Below are positions 1-6,187 of a stretch of DNA of 6,693 bases, in pieces. Both the position numbers and the translations under genes were made by a program. Each line of letters opens with the position of its first letter. The first letter of the stretch is position 1. The notes under the pieces are model-generated. The model had not been told where the DNA came from. It searched no databases and saw nothing but the letters and a program-made list of their open reading frames with translations. The stretch covers positions 1 through 6,693 of the forward strand of contig JAEWEH010000348.1 of NCBI GenBank assembly GCA_023389535.1, read 5' to 3'. The stretch is from Pseudomonadota bacterium. Lineage in GTDB: Bacteria; Pseudomonadota; Gammaproteobacteria; Burkholderiales; Burkholderiaceae_B.

Positions 1-320
1 TCGCGGCGCTGCGCGCCCTGCGGACTCGGCTGAATGCACAGTCGGTGCGCATTCACGCCGGTGATGCCAGTGTGGTGCTCAAACGGCTGGACGGCCATGT
101 GTTCGACCTGGTCATGCTGGATCCCCCATTTGGCCAAGGCTGGCTGGACCGGCTATGGTCGGCGCTGCCGCCTGTTCTCGCGCTGGACGGCTTGTTGTAT
201 ATTGAAGCGGAAGCGCCCATACAAGTGCCGCCCGGCTTCGAGGTTCTGCGCCAGTCTCGCGCAGGCAATGTGCACTTTCACCTCGTCGGGATTTGCTGCG
301 ATGCAAAAAACGTAGAATAA
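1..320 (+). CDS. rsmD: RsmD, 16S rRNA (guanine-966-N2)-methyltransferase, C-terminal part
   Basis: This is the 3' end of a gene whose start lies outside the window. The reading frame begins at base 3 and ends with TAA at 318-320, giving about 105 residues. RsmD is an AdoMet-dependent Rossmann-fold enzyme that methylates N2 of G966 in 16S rRNA during 30S assembly. The sequence shows the hydrophobic strand and catalytic loop LVMLDPPFGQGWL (DPPF at 120-131), the N/D-PP-Y/F motif of amino-group methyltransferases, then the short RsmD-like tail with a LYIEAE strand and a GNVHFHLVG terminal strand. It lies directly upstream of coaD in the same direction, a common arrangement. The ATG/GTG codons inside the fragment are internal. 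Being only the C-terminal half, it lacks the AdoMet-binding glycine motif, so the assignment rests on DPPF, the tail and the neighbour. Confidence 0.85.
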   Translation, partial: AALRALRTRLNAQSVRIHAGDASVVLKRLDGHVFDLVMLDPPFGQGWLDRLWSALPPVLALDGLLYIEAEAPIQVPPGFEVLRQSRAGNVHFHLVGICCDAKNVE

Positions 321-321
321 T
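293..321 (+). promoter_or_regulatory. Possible promoter for coaD
   Basis: A TTGCTG hexamer at 293-298 and an AATAAT hexamer at 316-321 are separated by 17 bases. This is a weak -35 (3 of 6 matches) and a good -10 (5 of 6) for sigma-70. They overlap the 3' end of rsmD and would start a transcript about 80 bases before the coaD ATG. The 90-base rsmD-coaD gap contains no clear terminator, so read-through from rsmD is equally possible. Confidence 0.25.
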
Positions 322-410
322 CCCGTGAAATCCACCACCGGCCGGCGCAGCTGGCTTCCCGTCCCACCGCGGACGCCACTCCAACGCTTTTGAAAAACTC
401 GGAATTGTGC

Positions 411-923
411 ATGATTACTGCAGTCTATCCCGGAACGTTCGACCCCCTTACACGCGGCCACGAAGACTTGGTGCGCCGCGCCGCCGGCTTGTTCGACCAT
501 GTCGTCGTGGGTGTGGCGCATAGTCAAGCCAAAAGGCCCTTCTTTACCGTTGAAGAACGGGTCGAAATCGCGCGGGAAGTGCTGGGTCACTACCCGAACG
601 TGGAAGTCAAGAGCTTCGCCGGGCTGCTCAAGGACTTCGTTCGCGAACAAAACGGTCGTGTCATTGTGCGCGGCCTGCGCGCCGTATCCGACTTCGAATA
701 CGAATTTCAAATGGCAGGGATGAACCGCCATCTGCTGCCGGAAGTCGAAACGCTGTTTATGACGCCGTCCGACCAATACCAGTTCATTTCCGGCACTATC
801 GTGCGGGAAATCGCCATACTGGGCGGCGATGTGGGCAAATTCGTCTTCCCTTCCGTCGAGCGCTGGCTCCATAGCAAAGCCAAAACACTGCGCGAAGAAC
901 AGGAACATAGCCAAAAGGGGTAA
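411..923 (+). CDS. coaD: Phosphopantetheine adenylyltransferase (CoaD)
   Basis: CoaD transfers AMP from ATP to 4'-phosphopantetheine, giving dephospho-CoA and pyrophosphate, the penultimate step of cytoplasmic CoA synthesis. The 170-residue product has a normal length for this hexameric enzyme. Visible motifs are the N-terminal nucleotidyltransferase loop [12 protein letters not shown] (residues 6-17, with the T/HxGH signature ending at His17), Lys42 in the AKRPFF segment, the [14 protein letters not shown] block around residues 85-98, and the C-terminal ISGTIVRE motif around 126-133, the counterpart of ISSTxVRE. The start at ATG 411 is chosen because family members begin [12 protein letters not shown] and a GGAA lies 6 bases upstream. 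A TTG at 390 would add seven unlikely residues. It sits between rsmD and the ferredoxin, as in other beta- and gammaproteobacteria. Nothing unusual is seen. Confidence 0.97.
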   Translation: MITAVYPGTFDPLTRGHEDLVRRAAGLFDHVVVGVAHSQAKRPFFTVEERVEIAREVLGHYPNVEVKSFAGLLKDFVREQNGRVIVRGLRAVSDFEYEFQMAGMNRHLLPEVETLFMTPSDQYQFISGTIVREIAILGGDVGKFVFPSVERWLHSKAKTLREEQEHSQKG

Positions 924-1010
924 TCGGACCTGGCTGCGCAAACTCGATTACACTGGCCATGGTCCTGGCGATAGTCGCCGCATGGCGCGGTTGGCTTATC
1001 ATCGATCAAT

Positions 1011-1037
1011 CAAGGCTTTCGGCCTTGCCATTATTTT
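1011..1037 (+). terminator. Probable rho-independent terminator after coaD
   Basis: A 6-bp stem CAAGGC (1011-1016) / GCCTTG (1022-1027) with a TTTCG loop is followed, after CCA, by the T-rich run TTATTTT (1031-1037). It lies about 90 bases after the coaD stop. The three-base gap before the T run and the interrupted run make it weaker than a classical terminator. It may separate coaD from the ferredoxin gene. Confidence 0.45.
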
Positions 1038-1043
1038 GCTCTA

Positions 1044-1073
1044 CGTGGGGCCTGGCAAAATGAGAACCCCACG
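1044..1073. repeat. 7-bp inverted repeat upstream of ferredoxin gene
   Basis: CGTGGGG (1044-1050) and CCCCACG (1067-1073) are perfect complements around a 16-base A-rich loop. In RNA this would be a stable G-C stem. It is the second of four consecutive hairpins between coaD and the ferredoxin gene. Confidence 0.6.
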
Positions 1074-1086
1074 ATCAGACCTTTAG

Positions 1087-1416
<330 letters not shown>

Positions 1417-1806
1417 TCAGAGTTCCGGCCATAGCACCCGACCGGCATCGGGGTGCACCTTGACCAGGCGGCAGGGCCTGTTCAGGAAATTCGAGAACCA
1501 GGCGGCGGCAAGGTCGCCTTCGTCCACCACATCGACCTGCTGCCTGCCTATCAGCACCTGACGCCGCACGCTGTCGTCGTCTTCGATGACATCCAGCGGG
1601 ATATCCAGGCGCAACATGCCCGCGGCGCGCAACACCAGAAAACCCAGGCCCACCTGCACCTCGACATCGGCCAGCTTCTCGCAATGCGACTGCCCCAGCC
1701 AGTGGCCTGTATCATCGACGACCAACCAGCGCTTGTCGTAGGCGGCGGCGTCGGCATTGGTTGTGCCCCGGCATGCGGCGACGGGGAAGTAAATCGGCGT
1801 GGTCAT
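1417..1806 (-). CDS. Stand-alone MOSC N-terminal beta-barrel domain protein
   Basis: This 129-residue protein resembles only the N-terminal beta-barrel (MOSC_N) of YcbX-like molybdenum-cofactor sulfurase C-terminal proteins. Visible landmarks are YFPVAACRG (6-14), the YDKRWLVVDDTGHWLGQ block (23-39), and the GDLAAAWFSNFLNRPCRLVKV segment (97-117) that normally ends this domain. Full-length relatives run to roughly 270-290 residues and continue into the MOSC domain with its conserved cysteine. Here the gene stops about 12 residues later, and the DNA beyond is the opposing ferredoxin gene. A cofactor-sulfur role is therefore doubtful and the function is unknown. Its ATG overlaps the asmA stop as ATGA (1803-1806), so it is probably translationally coupled to that gene. 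The reading frame is clean with normal composition, so it looks like a functional small gene, not recent debris. Confidence 0.8.
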   Translation of the reverse strand: MTTPIYFPVAACRGTTNADAAAYDKRWLVVDDTGHWLGQSHCEKLADVEVQVGLGFLVLRAAGMLRLDIPLDVIEDDDSVRRQVLIGRQQVDVVDEGDLAAAWFSNFLNRPCRLVKVHPDAGRVLWPEL

Positions 1807-4412
1807 TTTCCGAGCAGTCCTTTAATGGCGTCGCCTATGCTTTTGACCGGATCGGCCGGCTTTTTCGTTGCGTCGGGCGCGGGAGCCGGCTCCGCCGGCT
1901 TGCCTATCTGAGTGTTCAACAAATCAATCAGGCCACCGCGCACGGCATCCTTGACGACCTTGCTGCTGATGTCCTTCCATTGCACCTGGTAGCCCAGCTT
2001 ATTGAACGGGCCGGAAACGCGAATCGGAATGGTCACGCCTTTCAGGTCCGCGAACACCCGATCTTGCTGGTCGGCAGCCTTGGAATCGGACAAGCGCACA
2101 TTGAGCATCAGGTCCAGCTGATCATTGACAAGATCGACCGTTGCAGGCGTACCGTGGGTGACACGCAGCAAGGGCGCCACCAGGTCCAGTTTCTTGACTG
2201 TGCCCTGCCCTTGCGCCAGCGCCACATCGGCATCCAGAGACGTAAATTGCGTCTGGCGGCCCATATCGAACTGTGTCAGCACATCCGGCAGCTGACCACT
2301 GAACATATTGCGTACGACATCATTGACCTCGCGCAGTGTCTGCACGATGTCAATGCCCTTGATCGCCCCATCGCGCACGTGCGCCTGCACCGTCCCGGAC
2401 AGGCCGGCCTCCAGGGCCGCCGTCGTCTGGCCCTGGCTATTAAGCTTGACCTTGAGCGAACCCGTGCCTGCGAGCCTGCGCTCATTTGCCAAGTCAGTCA
2501 GGAAGGGTTCCAACGCCAGGTTGTTCAGCGCTATGTCTGCCGCGATGGCGTTCTTCGAATCCGCCGTCAGCGTACCGCCCAGCCGCCCATTGTATAAATC
2601 CGCCTTGATGCCGGTGATTGCCAGCTTGCCTTCGGCTGCGCGCAGGTTGGCCGCGAAATCGCTGGCTTGCAGATTCTGTACTTTCAGTTCGCCGATGGCG
2701 ACCGTTCCCGTCAGGTCAACCGAATCCAGGAAGGCGAAATCCAGCGTCTCCGGTTTGGCCGCAGGTTTGGCAGGCTCTTTGGGCGGCGCCTTGGGCACCG
2801 GTTCGGCGGCTGCTTCGCCCGACTTTTCCGCGGGAGCCGGCGCCGGCTGCGGAACAGGCGGCGGGAATAGCGTGTTGAAATCCAGCTTGTCGGCGGTCAG
2901 CCCGAAGCCTATCTTGGGCCGATTCAGCTGTGTGGCCTTGACGCGAAAATCCAGTTTGCTGCCACTGAGCACTGCATTGATTTCGCTGACCAGTTCGTCT
3001 TTGATCAGGTCCGTCTGCATGCTGCCTATGAAAGGGAATTCGAAGCTGCCGCCAGGCAATGCGGCGTCCTCGATCCGCACATCGCCCTTCATGGCGGACA
3101 AGCCGCCTTTCTCGGCGAACACATCCCAGTTGGCGGGCGAGGTCATCTTCAGTTGCACCAGCCTGCCACCTTCCTTCAGGGCGCCATCGGCTTTGAGTTC
3201 CTTTAGCGTCAGCTTGCTGGCGTTTCCGCCCAAGCCGCTCAACCCCAGGCTGAGGCCCAATACGCTTTCCTTGCCCGTCAGTTTGACAGTGCCGGATACC
3301 GGTTCGCCTTTGGCCGACTCGGGTGACACCGCCAGACGCGGCGCATCGAACGCGATATCGAATGCCTGATCCGGCATACTGCCCTTGGCACGATAGGTGA
3401 GCTTTTCTACCTGCAATTCCGCCTGGCTGCGGTCCACCTTAAGCTGCGGCACGACCAGGCTGGTCTCCAGCCCCTTGATGGGCTTGTCGCCGCCGACTTC
3501 GCCTTGTACGTTCAGTTCCAGCCCGCTGGCGCTGAACATTTGGGAAAAAGCGTTATAGGCCAGGTTTCCGCGCAACACGGCCGATTTCGCGGAAAGTGCG
3601 CCCAGTTTGCCCGCCACATGCAGGTTCAGCTTCTGGGCCGAATAGCTTTGCTGATCCGGGTTGAAGCGGACCAGCGCCTGACCGTCGATATTGGCATCTG
3701 CCACCGGATAATCGCCGATAAGCTTGCCTTTCAGCGCCACATCAAAGGCCTGATCGAAGGTCATGCGCCCCGTATTGACGTCCAGCTTGACGATACGCGC
3801 CACCGCACCGGACTTATTGTCGTAAAGGTGAATTTCGCCGTTTTTCAAGTCCAGGCCGGCGATATCGATCTGGAAGTCGGTGCCCGGCCCCTGCTCTTCC
3901 TGGTAGGCCACTGGCATGGCGCGGGCACTGTCGGTGCCCGCGAGGGAATAGGACGGCAACACCGGCAAAGCCGCGCCCACCAGCGCGGGCGGCAAGCTGC
4001 GCCCCATCCCCTGGCGTGCGATCAGGTCGCTGAAATTGAAGCGGCCGTTTTCATCGCGCGTGATCCAGGCCTTGAAGCCGGTGACCGCCACGTGATCGAC
4101 CACCAGGCGGTTAAACATCAGCGGCCAGATCGCCACCGCGAAGCGCGCGCTATCCAGGGACGCAAACGTATCCGTGCTATTCCGATTCGATAGCGATACG
4201 TCCCGCACGGCCAAGCCTATGCGCGGAAACAGCGACAACTCGATATCACCGTTTATGGACAAACTGCGGTGATAGCGGTTATATACGATTTCCTCGAGCT
4301 TGCTTTTATAGGCATTCGGGTCGAACGTCAGGAGGAAGATTGCGATGCCGACCAAGGCGACAATCACCACCACGACGAGACTGATCAGTACCCGTTTAAA
4401 CCAAACTTTCAT
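1803..4412 (-). CDS. AsmA family envelope protein
   Basis: This 869-residue protein has a short basic N-terminus and one membrane anchor (about residues 8-29, VLISLVVVVIVALVGIAIF). The long remainder, rich in beta structure, would lie in the periplasm. AsmA/TamB-like proteins are thought to form hydrophobic grooves that carry phospholipids between membranes. Family marks include FDPNAYKSKLEEIV (30-43) after the anchor, the FPRIGLAVRDVSLSN segment (about 62-76) and the C-terminal AsmA repeat with LYNGRLGGTLTAD, GSLKVKLNSQG and IKGIDIVQTLREV. A proline/alanine-rich linker (about 516-552) splits it in two, and a second Pro/Ala/Lys tail ends in IKGLLGK. It is longer than E. coli AsmA (about 617). 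The start at ATG 4412 has AGAGG 6 bases upstream. Which AsmA paralogue it represents, and whether it is essential, cannot be told. Confidence 0.9.
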   Translation of the reverse strand: MKVWFKRVLISLVVVVIVALVGIAIFLLTFDPNAYKSKLEEIVYNRYHRSLSINGDIELSLFPRIGLAVRDVSLSNRNSTDTFASLDSARFAVAIWPLMFNRLVVDHVAVTGFKAWITRDENGRFNFSDLIARQGMGRSLPPALVGAALPVLPSYSLAGTDSARAMPVAYQEEQGPGTDFQIDIAGLDLKNGEIHLYDNKSGAVARIVKLDVNTGRMTFDQAFDVALKGKLIGDYPVADANIDGQALVRFNPDQQSYSAQKLNLHVAGKLGALSAKSAVLRGNLAYNAFSQMFSASGLELNVQGEVGGDKPIKGLETSLVVPQLKVDRSQAELQVEKLTYRAKGSMPDQAFDIAFDAPRLAVSPESAKGEPVSGTVKLTGKESVLGLSLGLSGLGGNASKLTLKELKADGALKEGGRLVQLKMTSPANWDVFAEKGGLSAMKGDVRIEDAALPGGSFEFPFIGSMQTDLIKDELVSEINAVLSGSKLDFRVKATQLNRPKIGFGLTADKLDFNTLFPPPVPQPAPAPAEKSGEAAAEPVPKAPPKEPAKPAAKPETLDFAFLDSVDLTGTVAIGELKVQNLQASDFAANLRAAEGKLAITGIKADLYNGRLGGTLTADSKNAIAADIALNNLALEPFLTDLANERRLAGTGSLKVKLNSQGQTTAALEAGLSGTVQAHVRDGAIKGIDIVQTLREVNDVVRNMFSGQLPDVLTQFDMGRQTQFTSLDADVALAQGQGTVKKLDLVAPLLRVTHGTPATVDLVNDQLDLMLNVRLSDSKAADQQDRVFADLKGVTIPIRVSGPFNKLGYQVQWKDISSKVVKDAVRGGLIDLLNTQIGKPAEPAPAPDATKKPADPVKSIGDAIKGLLGK

Positions 4413-4452
4413 TTCCGGCCTCTAGAACTACGGGAGAGCCCCCAAGCACTGC

Positions 4453-4461
4453 ATTACAACA
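4453..4461 (-). promoter_or_regulatory. Possible extended -10 promoter for asmA
   Basis: On the minus strand 4461-4453 reads TGT followed by TGTAAT, matching the extended -10 pattern TGn-TATAAT with one hexamer mismatch. It would start transcription around 4446, leaving a leader of about 34 bases with AGAGG at 4423-4419. No good -35 is seen at the usual spacing, which extended -10 promoters can tolerate. Confidence 0.3.
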
Positions 4462-4510
4462 AATGGATAGAAATAGAATGCTAACCGATGTGGGCCCGCA
4501 AGTTCTGTCA

Positions 4511-4546
4511 CCGATTATTCATTACCATAGCTTATATGGAAATCGG
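4511..4546. promoter_or_regulatory. Nested dyad in the asmA-metY intergenic region
   Basis: An outer inverted repeat CCGATT (4511-4516) / AATCGG (4541-4546) encloses an inner one, CCATA (4525-4529) / TATGG (4535-4539), around GCTTA. In DNA this could be an operator between the divergent genes. In RNA it would be a two-tier hairpin with an 8/1 internal loop in a metY leader. No MetR-type TGAA-n5-TTCA box is seen. The function is not established. Confidence 0.5.
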
Positions 4547-4559
4547 CCAAGCATCTAAG

Positions 4560-4578
4560 CCCCGCTGGATTTACGGGG
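4560..4578 (+). promoter_or_regulatory. G-C hairpin in the putative metY leader
   Basis: CCCCG (4560-4564) pairs with CGGGG (4574-4578) around CTGGATTTA, and G4559/T4579 can add a wobble pair. A minor CTGC / GCAG hairpin with an AAAC loop follows at 4603-4614. The hairpin begins 90 bases before the metY ATG. There is no following T run, so it is not an intrinsic terminator. I could not fit it to a known SAM or SAH riboswitch consensus. Confidence 0.35.
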
Positions 4579-4649
4579 TACGATCAAGTGCATGCCGCTA
4601 ACCTGCAAACGCAGCCATCGCCTTCATTAACCTTTACATACCAAAAAAT

Positions 4650-5927
4650 ATGAAATTCGAGACCTTAGCCATCCACGCCGGCTACCAGCCTGACCCGACC
4701 ACCAAATCCGTGGCGGTGCCGATCTATCAGACCACTTCGTATGCCTTCGACAGCACCCAGCACGGCGCCGACCTGTTCGACCTCAAGGTACCTGGCAACA
4801 TCTACACACGCATCATGAACCCGACCAATGGCGTCCTGGAAGAGCGTGTGGCGGCTCTGGAGGGCGGTGTGGCGGCTCTGGTCGTGTCGTCCGGGATGGC
4901 CGCCATCACGTACGCCATCCAGACGATCGCCCAAGCGGGGGACAATATAGTATCGGTTGCCAAGCTTTACGGAGGCACCTACAACCTGTTCGCCCATACC
5001 TTCCCCCGCCAGGGGATCACGGTGAAGTTCGCGCCGCACGACGACGTGGCGGCGCTGGAAGCCCTGATCGACGCCAACACCAAGGCCGTCTTTTGCGAAA
5101 GCATCGGCAACCCGGCGGGCAATATCGTCGATATCAAGGCCATCGCCGAAGCGGCGCACCGCCATGGCGTGCCCCTGATTGTCGATAACACCGTGGCTTC
5201 GCCAGCCCTATGCCGTCCCTTCGAACACGGGGCCGACATCGTCGTACACGCCCTGACCAAATACATGGGCGGGCATGGCACAACCATTGCCGGCGCCGTC
5301 GTCGATTCAGGCAAGTTCCCATGGGCCCAGCACAAAGCCCGTTTCCCCATGCTCAACGAGCCTGATCCGTCCTATCATGGGGTAGTCTACACCGAAGCTT
5401 TCGGCCCGGCGGCCTTCATTGGCCGCTGCCGCGTGGTGCCGCTGCGCAATACCGGCGCGGCCCTGTCCCCTTTCAATGCCTTCCTGGTGCTGCAAGGCAT
5501 CGAAACGCTGCCCCTGCGCATGGAAAGGCACTGCGAAAACGCGATGAAGGTCGCCGAATACCTACAGCAACATGAACAGGTATCCTGGGTACAGTATGCG
5601 GGCCTGGCTGACCATCCCGAGCACGCGCTGGCGCAGCAATATTTTGGGGGCCGTCCTGCCAGCATCCTGTCCTTCGGCATCAAGGGCGGCAGCGCAGCCG
5701 GTGCGCGCTTCATCGACGCGCTGCAACTGATACTCAGGCTGGTCAATATCGGCGACGCCAAATCGCTGGCCTGCCACCCGGCGTCAACGACCCACCGCCA
5801 GCTCAATCCCGAAGAACTGGCCGCGGCCGGCGTGGGCGAAGACATGGTGCGGCTGTCCATAGGCCTGGAACATATCGACGACATCATGGCCGACTTGGCG
5901 CAGGCCCTGGAAGCCAGCAAAGAATAA
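4650..5927 (+). CDS. metY: O-acetylhomoserine sulfhydrylase (aminocarboxypropyltransferase)
   Basis: MetY is a PLP enzyme of the Cys/Met metabolism family. It makes L-homocysteine from O-acetyl-L-homoserine and sulfide, the direct-sulfhydrylation route to methionine, and some members also have cysteine synthase activity. The 425-residue length matches MetY (about 430) better than MetZ or MetB (about 390-400). Visible features are [16 protein letters not shown] (3-18), VPIYQTTSY (23-31), the YTR-NPT block (52-59), SSGMAA (80-85), VDNT (178-181) with the cofactor-contacting Asp179, [11 protein letters not shown] (200-210) with Lys204 as the predicted Schiff-base lysine, ACHPASTTH (374-382) and VRLSIGLEH (400-408) with the substrate-binding Arg401. 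ATG 4650 is the first ATG, GTG or TTG start after an in-frame stop at 4599-4601, and it matches the family N-terminus. No Shine-Dalgarno sequence precedes it, only A-rich DNA. Confidence 0.95.
   Translation: MKFETLAIHAGYQPDPTTKSVAVPIYQTTSYAFDSTQHGADLFDLKVPGNIYTRIMNPTNGVLEERVAALEGGVAALVVSSGMAAITYAIQTIAQAGDNIVSVAKLYGGTYNLFAHTFPRQGITVKFAPHDDVAALEALIDANTKAVFCESIGNPAGNIVDIKAIAEAAHRHGVPLIVDNTVASPALCRPFEHGADIVVHALTKYMGGHGTTIAGAVVDSGKFPWAQHKARFPMLNEPDPSYHGVVYTEAFGPAAFIGRCRVVPLRNTGAALSPFNAFLVLQGIETLPLRMERHCENAMKVAEYLQQHEQVSWVQYAGLADHPEHALAQQYFGGRPASILSFGIKGGSAAGARFIDALQLILRLVNIGDAKSLACHPASTTHRQLNPEELAAAGVGEDMVRLSIGLEHIDDIMADLAQALEASKE
4846..4881 (+). repeat. 15-base direct repeat inside metY
   Basis: GTGTGGCGGCTCTGG occurs at 4846-4860 and 4867-4881, exactly 21 bases (seven codons) apart. 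Both copies encode the VAAL of [11 protein letters not shown]. That protein stretch is conserved in the family, so the amino-acid repeat is old. Only the identical codon choice is notable. It could be a spot for slippage in steps of seven codons. Confidence 0.7.
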
Positions 5928-6024
5928 GGGCCGCCAGTGTGCGGGCCGGGATTGCCTCTATGGCGCTCGGCCCACAAGCGCTCCGGATCGACGGGCAGGC
6001 GGCGCGCAGCCATTTTGCATGGCG

Positions 6025-6038
6025 ATTCAGCACTGAAT
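6025..6038. promoter_or_regulatory. Operator-like dyad ATTCAG-CA-CTGAAT
   Basis: A perfect 6-bp inverted repeat with a 2-base centre, about 100 bases before the candidate pntA -10. Its size and symmetry resemble a dimeric repressor or activator site. It overlaps the first arm of the larger inverted repeat by one base. I recognise no named regulator's consensus. Confidence 0.3.
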
Positions 6039-6077
6039 GATGCCGCCCGCCGCCGTGATCTCGGCAGTGTTCAAGCG

Positions 6078-6095
6078 GGCGTTGCGCCATTTTTT
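6078..6095 (+). terminator. Weak candidate intrinsic terminator after metY
   Basis: GGCG (6078-6081) / CGCC (6085-6088) with a TTG loop is followed by A and six Ts (6090-6095). The 4-bp stem is short for a terminator, and these bases can also join the larger folded element. It is the only T run of this length downstream of metY on the plus strand in the window. Confidence 0.3.
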
Positions 6096-6141
6096 CAGCG
6101 TCGCCATGCAGTTTGCGGCCGGCGTCCCGCCAAGCATCATG

Positions 6142-6147
6142 TATAGT
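6142..6147 (+). promoter_or_regulatory. Possible -10 box for pntA
   Basis: TATAGT matches the sigma-70 -10 hexamer at 5 of 6 positions and lies 40 bases before the pntA start codon, giving a leader of about 34 bases. No good -35 is present at 16-18 bases upstream, where the sequence is GC-rich, so an activator may be needed if the site is real. Confidence 0.3.
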
Positions 6148-6166
6148 AGCTCCCATCAAAAATAAC

Positions 6167-6180
6167 CTCCAAGGGCGGAG
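6167..6180 (+). promoter_or_regulatory. pntA ribosome binding site, possibly hairpin-masked
   Basis: GGAG (6177-6180) lies 7 bases before the ATG at 6188 and fixes that start. CTCC at 6167-6170 can pair with it across AAGGGC, forming a small 4-bp stem that would hide the site. AAGGG in the loop is a second purine-rich stretch. The stem is short and may not be stable. Confidence 0.5.
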
Positions 6181-6187
6181 AGACTTT

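Larger units (their letters stand above)
6016..6110. repeat. 95-base element bounded by perfect 10-bp inverted repeats
   Basis: TGCATGGCGA (6016-6025) and TCGCCATGCA (6101-6110) are exact reverse complements 75 bases apart, with possible G-T pairs on both sides. Inside are GCCCGC (6045-6050) / GCGGGC (6075-6080), GCCG (6052-6055) / CGGC (6062-6065), and the short palindrome at 6025-6038. As RNA it could fold into one branched structure. It lies between the metY stop and the pntA gene and contains no convincing reading frame. It may be a leader, a small RNA or a remnant of a palindromic repeat family. Confidence 0.55.

Noticed and set aside
153..941. Long open frame on the minus strand (262 residues) opposite coaD.
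   Set aside because: It lies wholly antisense to coaD and the rsmD end, has no recognisable family features, and its composition is that expected from the reverse of a GC-rich gene.
982..1086. Possible small membrane peptide starting MARLAYHRSIKAFGLAIILL between coaD and the ferredoxin gene.
   Set aside because: It has no ribosome binding site, and its frame runs through the terminator-like hairpin and the 1044-1073 stem. A short hydrophobic run alone is not enough to call a gene.
2308..3369. Long open frames on the plus strand across the AsmA gene (for example 353 residues here, also 1761-2597 and 3504-4193).
   Set aside because: They are antisense shadows of a well supported 869-residue gene, rich in Ser/Pro/Arg with no domain pattern.
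4550..4610. Resemblance to the SAM-II riboswitch before metY (GGATTTA in a loop, later CGCTAA).
   Set aside because: In SAM-II the 5' arm of the first stem pairs with bases about 17 positions after the loop start to make a pseudoknot. Here CCCCG pairs with CGGGG only 9 bases away, the spacing to GCTAA is short, and no Shine-Dalgarno follows. The match is only to short words.
4846..4881. 15-base direct repeat in metY as a sign of recent tandem duplication.
   Set aside because: The encoded VAALEGGxAAL is typical of the family at normal length, so no extra residues have been inserted. The identity is probably codon preference.
5928..5973. GGGCCG (5928-5933) / CGGCCC (5968-5973) as a metY terminator.
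   Set aside because: The loop is 34 bases and no T run follows. The words are short and common in GC-rich DNA.
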